NCBI RefSeq assembly: GCF_014636775.1
Contig: NZ_BMEQ01000006.1
Location: forward strand, 1 to 64,000
Direction of reading: 5' to 3'
Origin: Kocuria dechangensis
GTDB taxonomy: Bacteria; Actinomycetota; Actinomycetes; Actinomycetales; Micrococcaceae
DNA: 64,000 nt
The translations under genes and the position numbers were made by a program. The notes beneath the pieces are model-generated. The model saw nothing but the letters and a program-made list of their open reading frames with translations, was not told the DNA's origin and did not search any database. Below, piece after piece: positions 36,601 to 43,867 of the stretch (the first letter of the stretch is position 1; each line of letters opens with the position of its first letter).

Positions 36601-37142
36601 ACGTCGAAGACCAGGTGGTGCTCGACGTCGTGCAGGAAGTACACGGCGAAGGTCGCCACGGTGAAGTCCTTGCCGTCCCCGCGCCGGCCGTCCCGCTCCC
36701 ACTGGTCCCCCGTGACGGCGTCGAAGGCGTCCGCGGTGGCCCGGGCCTGCTCCGTCAGCTGCGCGGCGACCTCGTGGGGCTCCTGCAGGTTGTAGCGCCC
36801 CTCGACCGCGGCGGCGTCCTGGTCCCAGTCGGGGAAGACGGGGGTCTGCTCGGTGAGCATGAGCCGCAGCCGCTCGCGGAAGACCCCGCAGAGGTCCCGG
36901 ACGTGGGAGGCGTACTCGAGCGGGGACCAGGTGCCCGGCACGGGCCTCGCCGTGACGTCGGGGCGGTCCAGGACGGCGGTCCACCGGTCGAGGGTTGCCC
37001 GGAGCCGCTCCCCCGTGGTCGTCACGTCGAAGCGGGGGTCGAAGCCGCAGTCGTCGCACCCGCCGTCGATGACGACGGTCCAGTCCTTGGTCTCGGGCGG
37101 GACGGGCGAGGTGTCGGGGATCTGGGGGTGCTCAGCGGTCAT
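36591..37142 (-). CDS. DinB-superfamily protein (DUF664/YfiT-like)
   Basis: The 183-residue protein has an N-terminal ETKDWTVVIDGGCDDCGFDP segment with a C-x2-C pair. A DinB-like helical bundle follows with WSPLEYASHVRDLCGVFRERL and the C-terminal VYFLHDVEHHLVFDV, giving the His ligands of the metal site. Actinobacterial proteins of this subgroup are annotated as methyltransferase- or mycothiol-dependent enzymes without firm function. It differs from the other DinB protein at 31.1 kb, which lacks the Cys pair. Its stop codon lies inside the 13-bp tandem repeat array. Confidence 0.82.
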   Translation of the reverse strand: MTAEHPQIPDTSPVPPETKDWTVVIDGGCDDCGFDPRFDVTTTGERLRATLDRWTAVLDRPDVTARPVPGTWSPLEYASHVRDLCGVFRERLRLMLTEQTPVFPDWDQDAAAVEGRYNLQEPHEVAAQLTEQARATADAFDAVTGDQWERDGRRGDGKDFTVATFAVYFLHDVEHHLVFDVRG

Positions 37143-37203
37143 GGGGCCAATCTACTCACCGCGCTGCTCAGCGTGTCCACCCCGATGAGCCGCACCCGGC
37201 GGT

Positions 37204-37737
37204 TCACAGCCCCTGCCGGTCCAGGATCTCGTCCTCGGTGAGCGGCTCCCCCCGCTGGATCCGGCGGGTGCGGCGGAGGTCGGTCGCGGCCAGCGCCAGC
37301 GCGGCGACGGCCAGCACGAAGGAGAGGATCCCGAGGGTGTTGGCGAAGCCCGCCGACAGCCCCAGCAGGCCGGGGTCGGTGGCCCGGGTCAGGAGCGAGA
37401 CGCCCTGCCCGTCCACGCGGTCGGGCAGCACGGCGCCGAACCCCAGCACGACGAGCCACGCCGCGAGCGTCGTCAGCGACGCCCGCAGGGAGGCCCCGGC
37501 GGGGACGTGCGCGCGGGCGTCGCGGCGCAGCACCTCGGCGCCGGCGCCGAGGAGGACGGTCAGCGGCAGGCCGAGCGCCAGGGCGTGGAGGAGCACGAGC
37601 TCCCCGGCCGCGCCGGCGACCCCGCGGCCCGCGGCGACCCACACGCCGAGCAGGAGCGCCAGGGGCGGCGCGAGGACGGGCACGGCGCGCTGGAGGCCTG
37701 AGGCGCGGCGCGGGACGGGATCGAGGGGTGCTGGCAC
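37204..37737 (-). CDS. Hypothetical membrane protein, four helices
   Basis: The 177-residue protein starts at a GTG seven bases after TAGACT (37745-37750), with no ribosome site, so it is probably leaderless. Four hydrophobic segments are visible at about residues 17-38, 43-62, 84-103 and 134-155. The cytoplasmic tail is RRTRRIQRGEPLTEDEILDRQGL. I do not recognise a family. It is divergent from the HAD phosphatase pair, whose first gene also has a leaderless-type start. Confidence 0.7.
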   Translation of the reverse strand: MPAPLDPVPRRASGLQRAVPVLAPPLALLLGVWVAAGRGVAGAAGELVLLHALALGLPLTVLLGAGAEVLRRDARAHVPAGASLRASLTTLAAWLVVLGFGAVLPDRVDGQGVSLLTRATDPGLLGLSAGFANTLGILSFVLAVAALALAATDLRRTRRIQRGEPLTEDEILDRQGL

Positions 37738-37744
37738 GCGCGCC

Positions 37745-37773
37745 AGTCTATGCGTCCGGCGCCCCGCTAGGCT
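37745..37773. promoter_or_regulatory. Back-to-back leaderless -10 elements
   Basis: TAGACT on the minus strand (37745-37750) and TAGGCT on the plus strand (37768-37773) each lie seven bases before a start codon, GTG at 37737 and ATG at 37781. The two promoters share a 43-base intergenic gap. Confidence 0.55.
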
Positions 37774-37780
37774 GGAGCGC

Positions 37781-38494
37781 ATGTCGTCCCCCGGATTTCC
37801 GCACGCCGTCCTCTTCGACCACGACGGGACCCTCGTCGACACGGAGCCCCTGTGGGAGGAGGCCAAGCGCGCCCTGGCCGCCGAGCACGGACGCGACTGG
37901 ACGGCGCAGGACACCGCGGCCACGCTCGGACGGCCCATCCCGGTCACGATCGCCCGGATGCGGGAGATCGGCGTGGACCTCGACGACCGCACGATGTTCC
38001 GGGCGATCTACGAGCACAGCGTCCGCGTCCTGGAGGCGGCCCAGCTCGAGTTCATCGAGGGCGTCGGCGCCCTGCTGGAGGAGCTGTCCGCGACCGGGAT
38101 CCCGGCCGCGATCGTCACCAACGCCACGTCGGAGGTGGCCCGGCTCACGGCCGCCGCGGCGCCCCGGGGCCTGTTCCGGGTGGTGATCGGGGACGAGGAG
38201 GTCGCCGCCGGAGTGCGCCCCAAGCCGGACCCGCACGCGTACCTGACGGCCGCCCGGCGGCTCGGGGTGGACCCGGCACGGTGCGTCGTGGTCGAGGACT
38301 CCCCCAGCGGCGCCGCGAGCGGGGTGGCGGCCGGCATCCCCACGGTGGTCGTGCCGGGGATCAAGGCGGTCCCCGCCGGCCCCGGGCTGGTGCACCTGCC
38401 CTCCCACCGGGAGCTCTCGCTGGAGCTGCTGCAGTCGCTGGACCCGCACGCGCCGTCGTCGCCGTTCCACCCCGACGCCGTCTGGAGGGCCTGA
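37781..38494 (+). CDS. HAD-family hydrolase (phosphoglycolate phosphatase-like), copy 1
   Basis: The 237-residue HAD phosphatase has motif I VLFDHDGTLVDTEPLW with nucleophile Asp13 and Asp15. Motif II is IVTNAT, motif III lies in RPKPDPHAYL, and motif IV is VVVEDSPSGAASG. The alpha-helical cap of beta-PGM-like HADs spans about residues 20-85. It is likely a small-sugar or nucleotide phosphatase. It is followed after three bases by a paralogue, so the pair arose by tandem duplication. The ATG follows TAGGCT by seven bases. Confidence 0.9.
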   Translation: MSSPGFPHAVLFDHDGTLVDTEPLWEEAKRALAAEHGRDWTAQDTAATLGRPIPVTIARMREIGVDLDDRTMFRAIYEHSVRVLEAAQLEFIEGVGALLEELSATGIPAAIVTNATSEVARLTAAAAPRGLFRVVIGDEEVAAGVRPKPDPHAYLTAARRLGVDPARCVVVEDSPSGAASGVAAGIPTVVVPGIKAVPAGPGLVHLPSHRELSLELLQSLDPHAPSSPFHPDAVWRA

Positions 38495-38497
38495 GCC

Positions 38498-39184
38498 GTG
38501 GACCGTTCCCCGCAGGCCGTGGACCGTTCCCCGCAGGCCGCGGGCTTCCCCGCCGCCGTCCTCTTCGACCACGACGGCACCCTGGTGGACTCGGAGCCCC
38601 AGTGGGCGGTCGCCAAGCGCGCCGTGGCGGCCCGCTACGGCGTCGCCTGGGAGACCGAGGACGACCTCCTCACCCTGGGCAAGACCGTCCCGACGTCCGC
38701 CGCGCTCATGGTCGAGCGCGGCGCCGCGGGCACCGTCGAGGGCATCACCGCGGAGCTCGGGCGGGAGGTCGCGGACGCCCTCACGGGCGAGGTGCCGTTC
38801 CTGCCGGGGATGCGCGAGCTGCTGGACGAGCTGGCGGCGGCCGGGATCCCCGGGGCCGTGGTGACGAACGCCCTCACCGTGGTCGCGGAGGGCACCGCGT
38901 CCGGCGCGCCCGAGGTGCTGCGGGTGGTCGTCTCCCAGGAGGACGTGGAGCACCCCAAGCCGCACCCGGAGCCCTACCTGCTCGCCGCGCGGCGGCTGGG
39001 CGTGGACCCGGCCCGGTGCGTGGCGATCGAGGACTCGCAGACCGGCGCGGCGAGCGCGGCGGCGGCCGGGATGCCGGTCGTCGTGGTCCCGGGCGAGCTC
39101 GCCGTGGCGCCCGCCCCGGGGCTCGTGCTCGTGGACTCCCACACCGACGTCACGCTGGCGTTCCTGCGCTCCCTGGGGACCTGA
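38498..39184 (+). CDS. HAD-family hydrolase, copy 2
   Basis: The 228-residue paralogue of the preceding gene has VLFDHDGTLVDSEPQW, VVTNAL, HPKPHPEPYL and AIEDSQTGAASAA as HAD motifs I-IV. It begins with a duplicated 21-base block, so the N-terminus reads DRSPQAVDRSPQA. Either copy's GTG (38498 or 38519) could be the true start; neither has a strong ribosome site. Coding is probably coupled to copy 1. Substrates of the two enzymes may have diverged because the cap sequences differ. Confidence 0.9.
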   Translation: MDRSPQAVDRSPQAAGFPAAVLFDHDGTLVDSEPQWAVAKRAVAARYGVAWETEDDLLTLGKTVPTSAALMVERGAAGTVEGITAELGREVADALTGEVPFLPGMRELLDELAAAGIPGAVVTNALTVVAEGTASGAPEVLRVVVSQEDVEHPKPHPEPYLLAARRLGVDPARCVAIEDSQTGAASAAAAGMPVVVVPGELAVAPAPGLVLVDSHTDVTLAFLRSLGT

Positions 39185-39220
39185 GCGTCCCGGGGCCGCC
39201 GCGGGCACGCCCCGGAAACG

Positions 39221-39295
39221 CCGCGAGGGCGCACCTCCCGCCGATCTGCACGGTGCCGAGCACGGTGCGGAACAGCGGGTGGTGCGCCCTCGCGG
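39221..39295. terminator. Bidirectional long hairpin
   Basis: Fifteen perfect pairs (39221-39235 with 39281-39295) continue inward with one mismatch for about six more pairs. The loop contains a second small repeat. It lies between convergent HAD and helicase genes. Confidence 0.7.
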
Positions 39296-39305
39296 ACGGG
39301 TGGAC

Positions 39306-40838
39306 TCAGCGGGTCGCGGTGCCCTGGGGGGACGACGCGCGGCGCGGGCTGCGGCTGCGGCGACGGGCCGCGGCCTGCGTGGCGCGGTCCGGCGCGGACT
39401 CGGTGGAGTACGCCGGTGCCGCGGAACGGGTCGGCGCGGCGGAGCGCGCCGGTGCCGCGGAGCGAGGGGCCGAGCCGTTGCCGGGGCGGGAGCCGCCACG
39501 GGTGCCGGACTCGGGGCGCTGGTCGCGGGAGGCGCTGCGCGGCTGCTCGGAACGGCCCTGGCCGCCACGGCCGCGGCCGGCGCCGGAGCGCGTGCGGCTC
39601 TGGCCGCCGCGGCTGCCGCCGGGACCCTGCACCTGCACGGGCTGCGGCACGTACGCGACCTTCTCGGCGCGCTCGCCCACGAGGTCGGCGACGACCGGCG
39701 AGCCGATGGTCACCGCGTCGAAGTCCGCGGTCACGCCGGCGGCCTTCATGAGCTGCGTGACCTCGCGGCGCTCCTCCTTGGTCGCGACCGTGACGACGGA
39801 GCCCGAGGCGCCGGCGCGGGCGGTCCGCCCGGAGCGGTGCAGGTAGGACTTGTGCTCGGTCGGCGGGTCGATGTGCACGACCAGCTCGACCTCGTCCACG
39901 TGCACGCCGCGGGCTGCGACGTCCGTGGCCACGAGCACGCGCACGTCACCGGCGGAGAACTGGGCCAGGTTGCGGTCGCGGGCGTTCTGGGACAGGTTGC
40001 CGTGCAGGTCGACGGCGGGGATGCCGATCTGCGTGAGCTTGCGGGCCATCTTCTTGGCGCGGTGCTTGGTGCGCGTGAACATCACGCGGCGGCCCGTGCC
40101 GGAGGCCAGCGCCTCGATGAGCTCCTGCTTCTCGTCCGCGTCCACGACGAGCACGTGGTGGTCCATGGTGGACACGGTCGCCTGGGGGGCGTCCACGGAG
40201 TGCTTGACGGGGTTGGACAGGAACTGCTTCACGAGCTTGTCCACGCCGCCGTCGAGCGTCGCGGAGAACAGCAGCCGCTGCCGGCCCTGGGGGGTGCGCT
40301 TGAGGATGCGGGTGACCACGGGCAGGAAGCCCATGTCGGCCATGTGGTCGGCCTCGTCGATGACGGTCACGCGGATGTCGTCGAGGGTGAGGATGTTCTG
40401 CTTGAGCAGGTCCTCGAGGCGGCCGGGGCACGCGATGACGATGTCGGCGCCCTTGGCGAGCGCCCGCTCCTGGTTCTTCTGCGAGACGCCGCCGAAGATC
40501 ACGGTGGTGGTCAGACCGGCGGCCTCGGCGAGCGGGGCGATGGCGCGGTCGATCTGGGTGGCGAGCTCGCGGGTGGGGGCGAGGACCAGGCCGGTGGGCC
40601 GGTTCGCGCGGCGGGCGGCGCGGGCGCCGCCGCCGCTCAGCCCGGCGAGCCGGGCGACGAGGGGCAGCGCGAAGGCCACGGTCTTGCCGGAGCCGGTCCT
40701 GCCGCGGCCGAGCACGTCACGGCCGGCCAGGGAATCGGGGAGGGTCTTCTCCTGGATGGGGAACGCCGACTCGATGCCCTGCTGGGACAGGACGGCGGAA
40801 AGGGCCTCGGGCACGCCGAGGTCAGTGAAAGTAGCCAA
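39306..40838 (-). CDS. DEAD-box ATP-dependent RNA helicase
   Basis: The product, about 510 residues, has the Q motif FPIQEKTLP, motif I GRTGSGKT near residue 45, motif II VIDEADHMADMG, motif III SAT, motif V DVAARGVHVD and motif VI HRSGRTARAG. After the helicase core a C-terminal tail from about residue 385 is rich in Gly, Arg, Ser and Gln, with RGG-like and PARSAAPTRSAAP repeats that probably bind RNA. I place the start at the TTG at 40838 (LATFTDLGVPEAL matches the family start). The ribosome site is poor, so this is uncertain. It resembles RhlE/CsdA-like cold-shock helicases. Confidence 0.92.
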   Translation of the reverse strand: MATFTDLGVPEALSAVLSQQGIESAFPIQEKTLPDSLAGRDVLGRGRTGSGKTVAFALPLVARLAGLSGGGARAARRANRPTGLVLAPTRELATQIDRAIAPLAEAAGLTTTVIFGGVSQKNQERALAKGADIVIACPGRLEDLLKQNILTLDDIRVTVIDEADHMADMGFLPVVTRILKRTPQGRQRLLFSATLDGGVDKLVKQFLSNPVKHSVDAPQATVSTMDHHVLVVDADEKQELIEALASGTGRRVMFTRTKHRAKKMARKLTQIGIPAVDLHGNLSQNARDRNLAQFSAGDVRVLVATDVAARGVHVDEVELVVHIDPPTEHKSYLHRSGRTARAGASGSVVTVATKEERREVTQLMKAAGVTADFDAVTIGSPVVADLVGERAEKVAYVPQPVQVQGPGGSRGGQSRTRSGAGRGRGGQGRSEQPRSASRDQRPESGTRGGSRPGNGSAPRSAAPARSAAPTRSAAPAYSTESAPDRATQAAARRRSRSPRRASSPQGTATR

Positions 40839-41154
40839 AACTGGGATACGTCTTTCGATCGGATGTCCCGGCAAGGGGGTAGCGCGCCGGGTTGCGCCGA
40901 ATGACTCCTGGAGCCCCTTGGAGCGGGCAGAGACCGTCTGGAACGGTGCCGCGCGAAGAAGAACGGGGTGCTCGACGCCTGCCTGTTCCCCTGTTGACGG
41001 AGAACAGTGCCATGTGCAATACCCTCCACCCTACAGCACGGGCCGGCGGCCGCCCCGGAAATGTGGCCGAGAGCACGCCGGCGGCCCGGCACCGTGGGGG
41101 CCGGGCCGCCGCGCTGAGGGCGTGCCGGGGGCCGCTCGGGGAACCGGGAGGCAG
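40839..41154. other. Long leader of the helicase gene and terminator
   Basis: About 316 bases without a convincing gene. On the minus strand TAGGGT near 41028 is a plausible -10, giving a leader of roughly 180 bases before the helicase start. Long leaders before DEAD-box genes often carry cold-response control; I see no named motif. The right end holds the hairpin of the next gene. Confidence 0.45.
41079..41111 (-). terminator. 12-pair hairpin after the 71-residue gene
   Basis: Arms 41079-41090 and 41100-41111 pair perfectly around a nine-base loop. It lies 44 bases past the stop of the small leftward gene. Confidence 0.65.
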
Positions 41155-41370
41155 CTACTTCAGCAGCTTCCGGAGCAGGTCGCCCGCCCCGATCGTGGTC
41201 CTCCGGTAGACCTTGTTGTACGCCGCGCGCTTGGGATCACGGACCCACCCCATGCCGGGGCGGCCGTAGCCGGGGATGACCGCGCGCTTGACCCTCCGCT
41301 TGACCCGCGCGGTGGTGCGCGCCCTGATCGAGCCGAGGGGGTTGGGGCGGCGGATGCCGAACTTCACCAT
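41155..41370 (-). CDS. Small basic protein with GWVRDPKRAAYNKVYRRTT motif
   Basis: This 71-residue, strongly basic protein starts at ATG with AGGAGG five bases upstream. The first half is rich in Arg and Lys (IRARTTARVKRRVKRAVIPG). The second half carries GMGWVRDPKRAAYNKVYRRTT, a block I recall from small uncharacterised proteins of actinobacteria and firmicutes, sometimes phage-linked. No membrane segment or Cys is visible. The function is unknown; the charge suggests nucleic-acid binding. It is 31 bases downstream of the SDR gene and may be co-transcribed. Confidence 0.7.
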   Translation of the reverse strand: MVKFGIRRPNPLGSIRARTTARVKRRVKRAVIPGYGRPGMGWVRDPKRAAYNKVYRRTTIGAGDLLRKLLK

Positions 41371-41401
41371 GGGATCCTCCTGAGATCGGGGGGGCATCAG
41401 G

Positions 41402-42154
41402 CTACAGCGCGGTGTAGCCGCCGTCGACGAGGTAGTACCCGGCGGTCATGAAGGACGCGTCCTCCGACAGCAGGAACGTGGTCAGGGCGGCGACCTCCTC
41501 GGGGCGGCCGAGCCGGCCGAGGGGGTGCTTGGCGGCGAGTCCCTCGAGAACGCCCTCCGGGGCGTTCTTCAGCAGCGGGGTCTCGATGTAGGCCGGGCCG
41601 ACCGCGTTGATCCGCACGCCCCGCTGCCCGTACTCGACGCCGGCCTGCTTGGTCAGCCCCACCACGCCGTGCTTGGCCGCGGTGTAGGCGCTGTTGCCCT
41701 GGGCGGTGGCCACGGTGCCGTGGATGGAGGCCATGTTCACGATGGCCCCTCCGCCGGCCTGCTCGATGGCGGGCAGCTGGTAGCGCATCCCGAACATCAC
41801 GGCGTGCAGGTCGATCTGGACGGTGCGCACCCAGGCGTCGATGTCCGACTCGCCGACGGCGTCCGCGGACCCTGCGATCCCGGCGTTGTTGACGGCCAGG
41901 TGCAGGCCGCCGTAGGTCTGCTGGGCGAACTCGACCGCCGCCGCGCAGTCCTCGGCCTTCGACACGTCCTGGCGGAACCCGGCGGCGGTGCCGCCGGCGG
42001 CCATGATCGCCTGGACGACGTCGTCGATGCGCTTCGTGTCGATGTCGGTGACGACGACCTTCGCGCCCTTGGCCGCGAGGTCCTTGGCGCAGGCCTCACC
42101 GATGCCCGAGGCGGCACCGGTGACGAGGGCTACCTTGCCCGAGAGATCAGCCAT
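41402..42154 (-). CDS. Short-chain dehydrogenase/reductase
   Basis: The 250-residue classical SDR has the cofactor motif TGAASGIGEA, Asp in VVVTDID that favours NAD, NNAGIAG, catalytic Ser in VNMASIHG, and YTAAK with Tyr and Lys near residue 158. The C-terminal GYYLVDGGYTAL is typical of 3-oxoacyl-ACP reductase, acetoin- or glucose-dehydrogenase-like enzymes. AGGAG six bases upstream supports the ATG at 42154. The substrate is not readable. Confidence 0.9.
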   Translation of the reverse strand: MADLSGKVALVTGAASGIGEACAKDLAAKGAKVVVTDIDTKRIDDVVQAIMAAGGTAAGFRQDVSKAEDCAAAVEFAQQTYGGLHLAVNNAGIAGSADAVGESDIDAWVRTVQIDLHAVMFGMRYQLPAIEQAGGGAIVNMASIHGTVATAQGNSAYTAAKHGVVGLTKQAGVEYGQRGVRINAVGPAYIETPLLKNAPEGVLEGLAAKHPLGRLGRPEEVAALTTFLLSEDASFMTAGYYLVDGGYTAL

Positions 42155-42365
42155 GATGTGCTCCTTGCTGTAGGACGAACAGGTCCTCCCAGTCTGGCCC
42201 GCCCCTTCCGCGCCCCCACGGGGGCGCGCGAGGAGTTCACCGGGATTTCTTCCCCGGCGCCCTCCCCGCGCGGCCGCGTGCGGTCCAGCGGCTCGGTCCC
42301 GCGGCACGGTCTTGCTGTGCGGGCCTCACCGCGCGGGTCTCACTGCACTGTCCCGCCCGCCGGGC

Positions 42366-43145
42366 TCACCCCTCGGCGGCGTCCTCCGCCTTCGCGGCGT
42401 CCTTGCGCTCGCGCAGGGCGGTGGAGTCGGCCTCCTGGGCGGCCTTCTGCTCGCGGACCACCTCGGTGAGCAGCTTGGTCATCTCCTTGGCCACGCCGGC
42501 CGCCGACTGGGGGTTCTGCCCGGTCACGAGCCGGTCGTCGACCACCACGTTCTCCGCCCAGTTGGGCGCGGGGCGGAAGTCGGCGCCCTGCTCCACGAGC
42601 TTGTCCTCGAGCAGGAACGGGACGACGTCGGACTTGCCGACCTCGTCCTCCTCCTTGTTGGTGAACGCGGTGACCTTCCGGCCCTCCACGATGCGCAGGC
42701 CGTTGGCGAGCTCCACGTCCACGAGCCCCGAGGGCCCGTGGCACACGGCTCCCACGATGCCGCCGGCGTCGTGCACGGCCGCGACGAGCTTCTGCAGGTC
42801 AGGATTGCCCGCGAAGTCCCACATGGTGCCGTGCCCACCCACGAGGTAGACGGCGTCGTACTGGCCGGGATCCACCACAGAGATCCGCGGGGTGTTGTAC
42901 AGGGAGGCCCGGACCGTCTCGTCCTCGAGGTACTGCCGCTGGATCTCGTCCTCCTCGTCCTTGCCGTCCTGCGGGGGCTGCCCGCCGGCGATCGAGGCGA
43001 AGTCGACGAAGTACCCGGCGTCGCGGAACACCTTCCACGGGTGGGCTGCCTCGCCGACGAAGTAGCCGGTGGGCTCCCCCGTGTCGCCGAGGGTGTCATG
43101 GCTGGTGAGAACGAGCAGAACCTTCTTCATGGTCTCGATGTCCAC
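42366..43145 (-). CDS. DJ-1/PfpI-family protein (Hsp31/glyoxalase III-like)
   Basis: The 259-residue protein has the Hsp31-like DJ-1 fold. The nucleophile elbow is GAVCHGPSGL with Cys near residue 133, preceded by LVGGHGTMWDF, a Glu-containing acidic insert DGKDEEDEIQ, and HPWKVF. These proteins act as glyoxalase III or as chaperones. The GTG at 43145 has GGAAGGA five bases upstream. The last 35 residues form an Ala/Glu/Lys-rich charged helix beyond the usual end. Confidence 0.9.
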   Translation of the reverse strand: MDIETMKKVLLVLTSHDTLGDTGEPTGYFVGEAAHPWKVFRDAGYFVDFASIAGGQPPQDGKDEEDEIQRQYLEDETVRASLYNTPRISVVDPGQYDAVYLVGGHGTMWDFAGNPDLQKLVAAVHDAGGIVGAVCHGPSGLVDVELANGLRIVEGRKVTAFTNKEEDEVGKSDVVPFLLEDKLVEQGADFRPAPNWAENVVVDDRLVTGQNPQSAAGVAKEMTKLLTEVVREQKAAQEADSTALRERKDAAKAEDAAEG

Positions 43146-43273
43146 GTCTGTCCTTCCGTCGGGCGGCGGGCGCGGGGACGCCCGCCGGGCGTCCGGCCAG
43201 CATAGGGTCGCGGGGCCGCCGGGAGCCCGCCTGTTCGCTCCCGGCCCAGACCGCAGCGCCCCCTCCCCTGGTA

Positions 43274-43297
43274 GGGTCGTTGACAGCTCAACGACCC
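43274..43297. promoter_or_regulatory. Inverted-repeat operator candidate
   Basis: GGGTCGTTGA-cagc-TCAACGACCC is a perfect 10+10 inverted repeat between the DJ-1-like and the membrane-protein genes. A -10-like TAGGGT (43272-43277) overlaps its left arm. A repressor binding here could block the rightward promoter. The regulator is unknown. Confidence 0.5.
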
Positions 43298-43323
43298 CGT
43301 CCCCGCTCTCGAAAGGACCGACC

Positions 43324-43719
43324 ATGAGCCTCTCCAACGCAATCCTCCGTGGCGTCTCCGGCGCCTACCTGCTCCAGTCCGGCTACGGCAAGAAGGACCT
43401 CCCGACGGAGGCCGCCGAGGGTCTCAAGCAGTTCGCCGCCACCGGCGTCCCGCAGTTCAAGGAGTGGGACGCGGACACCTTCGGCAAGTTCGTGGCGTGG
43501 TCGGAGATGGGCATCGGCGCCGCCCTGCTGACCCCGTTCGTCAACAAGCGGGTGGCGGGCCTGGCCCTCGGAGCGTTCTCCGCGGGGCTGCTGACCATGT
43601 ACTTCAAGAACCCTGCGATGACCCAGGAGGACGGCATCCGCCCGTCCGAGGCCGGCACCGGCCTGTCCAAGGACATCTTCCTCGCCGCGATCGCCGGCGC
43701 CCTGGTGACCTCCAAGTAG
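43324..43719 (+). CDS. DoxX-like small membrane protein
   Basis: The 131-residue protein has a conserved-looking start MSLSNAILRGVSGAYLLQSGYGK and three hydrophobic segments (about residues 58-76, 78-96 and 116-129). It resembles the small DoxX/DUF4267-like proteins, but the match is weak. The ATG has AAAGGA about six bases upstream. A perfect inverted repeat precedes it and a strong terminator follows, so it is a single-gene unit. Function is unknown. Confidence 0.75.
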   Translation: MSLSNAILRGVSGAYLLQSGYGKKDLPTEAAEGLKQFAATGVPQFKEWDADTFGKFVAWSEMGIGAALLTPFVNKRVAGLALGAFSAGLLTMYFKNPAMTQEDGIRPSEAGTGLSKDIFLAAIAGALVTSK

Positions 43720-43739
43720 GTTCTGCCCAGGAGCTCCGC

Positions 43740-43784
43740 AGCGGGTGCCGCCGGTCCTGACGGATCGGCGGCACCCGCTTCTTC
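43740..43784 (+). terminator. 14-pair hairpin with T-rich tail
   Basis: Arms 43740-43753 and 43766-43779 pair perfectly with a 12-base loop, followed by tcttc. It starts 20 bases past the preceding stop. Confidence 0.8.
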
Positions 43785-43867
43785 ATGCCCTCCTCCGGCC
43801 CGCCTTCGTCCCGGCCGGGCAGGGCTCCGCCGCTTAGGACGTCCGGGGTGGGCGGGAGAATGGGCCC

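Noticed and set aside
40822-41076. 84-codon leftward frame in the helicase leader
   Set aside because: It overlaps the helicase start in another frame and has no recognisable features.
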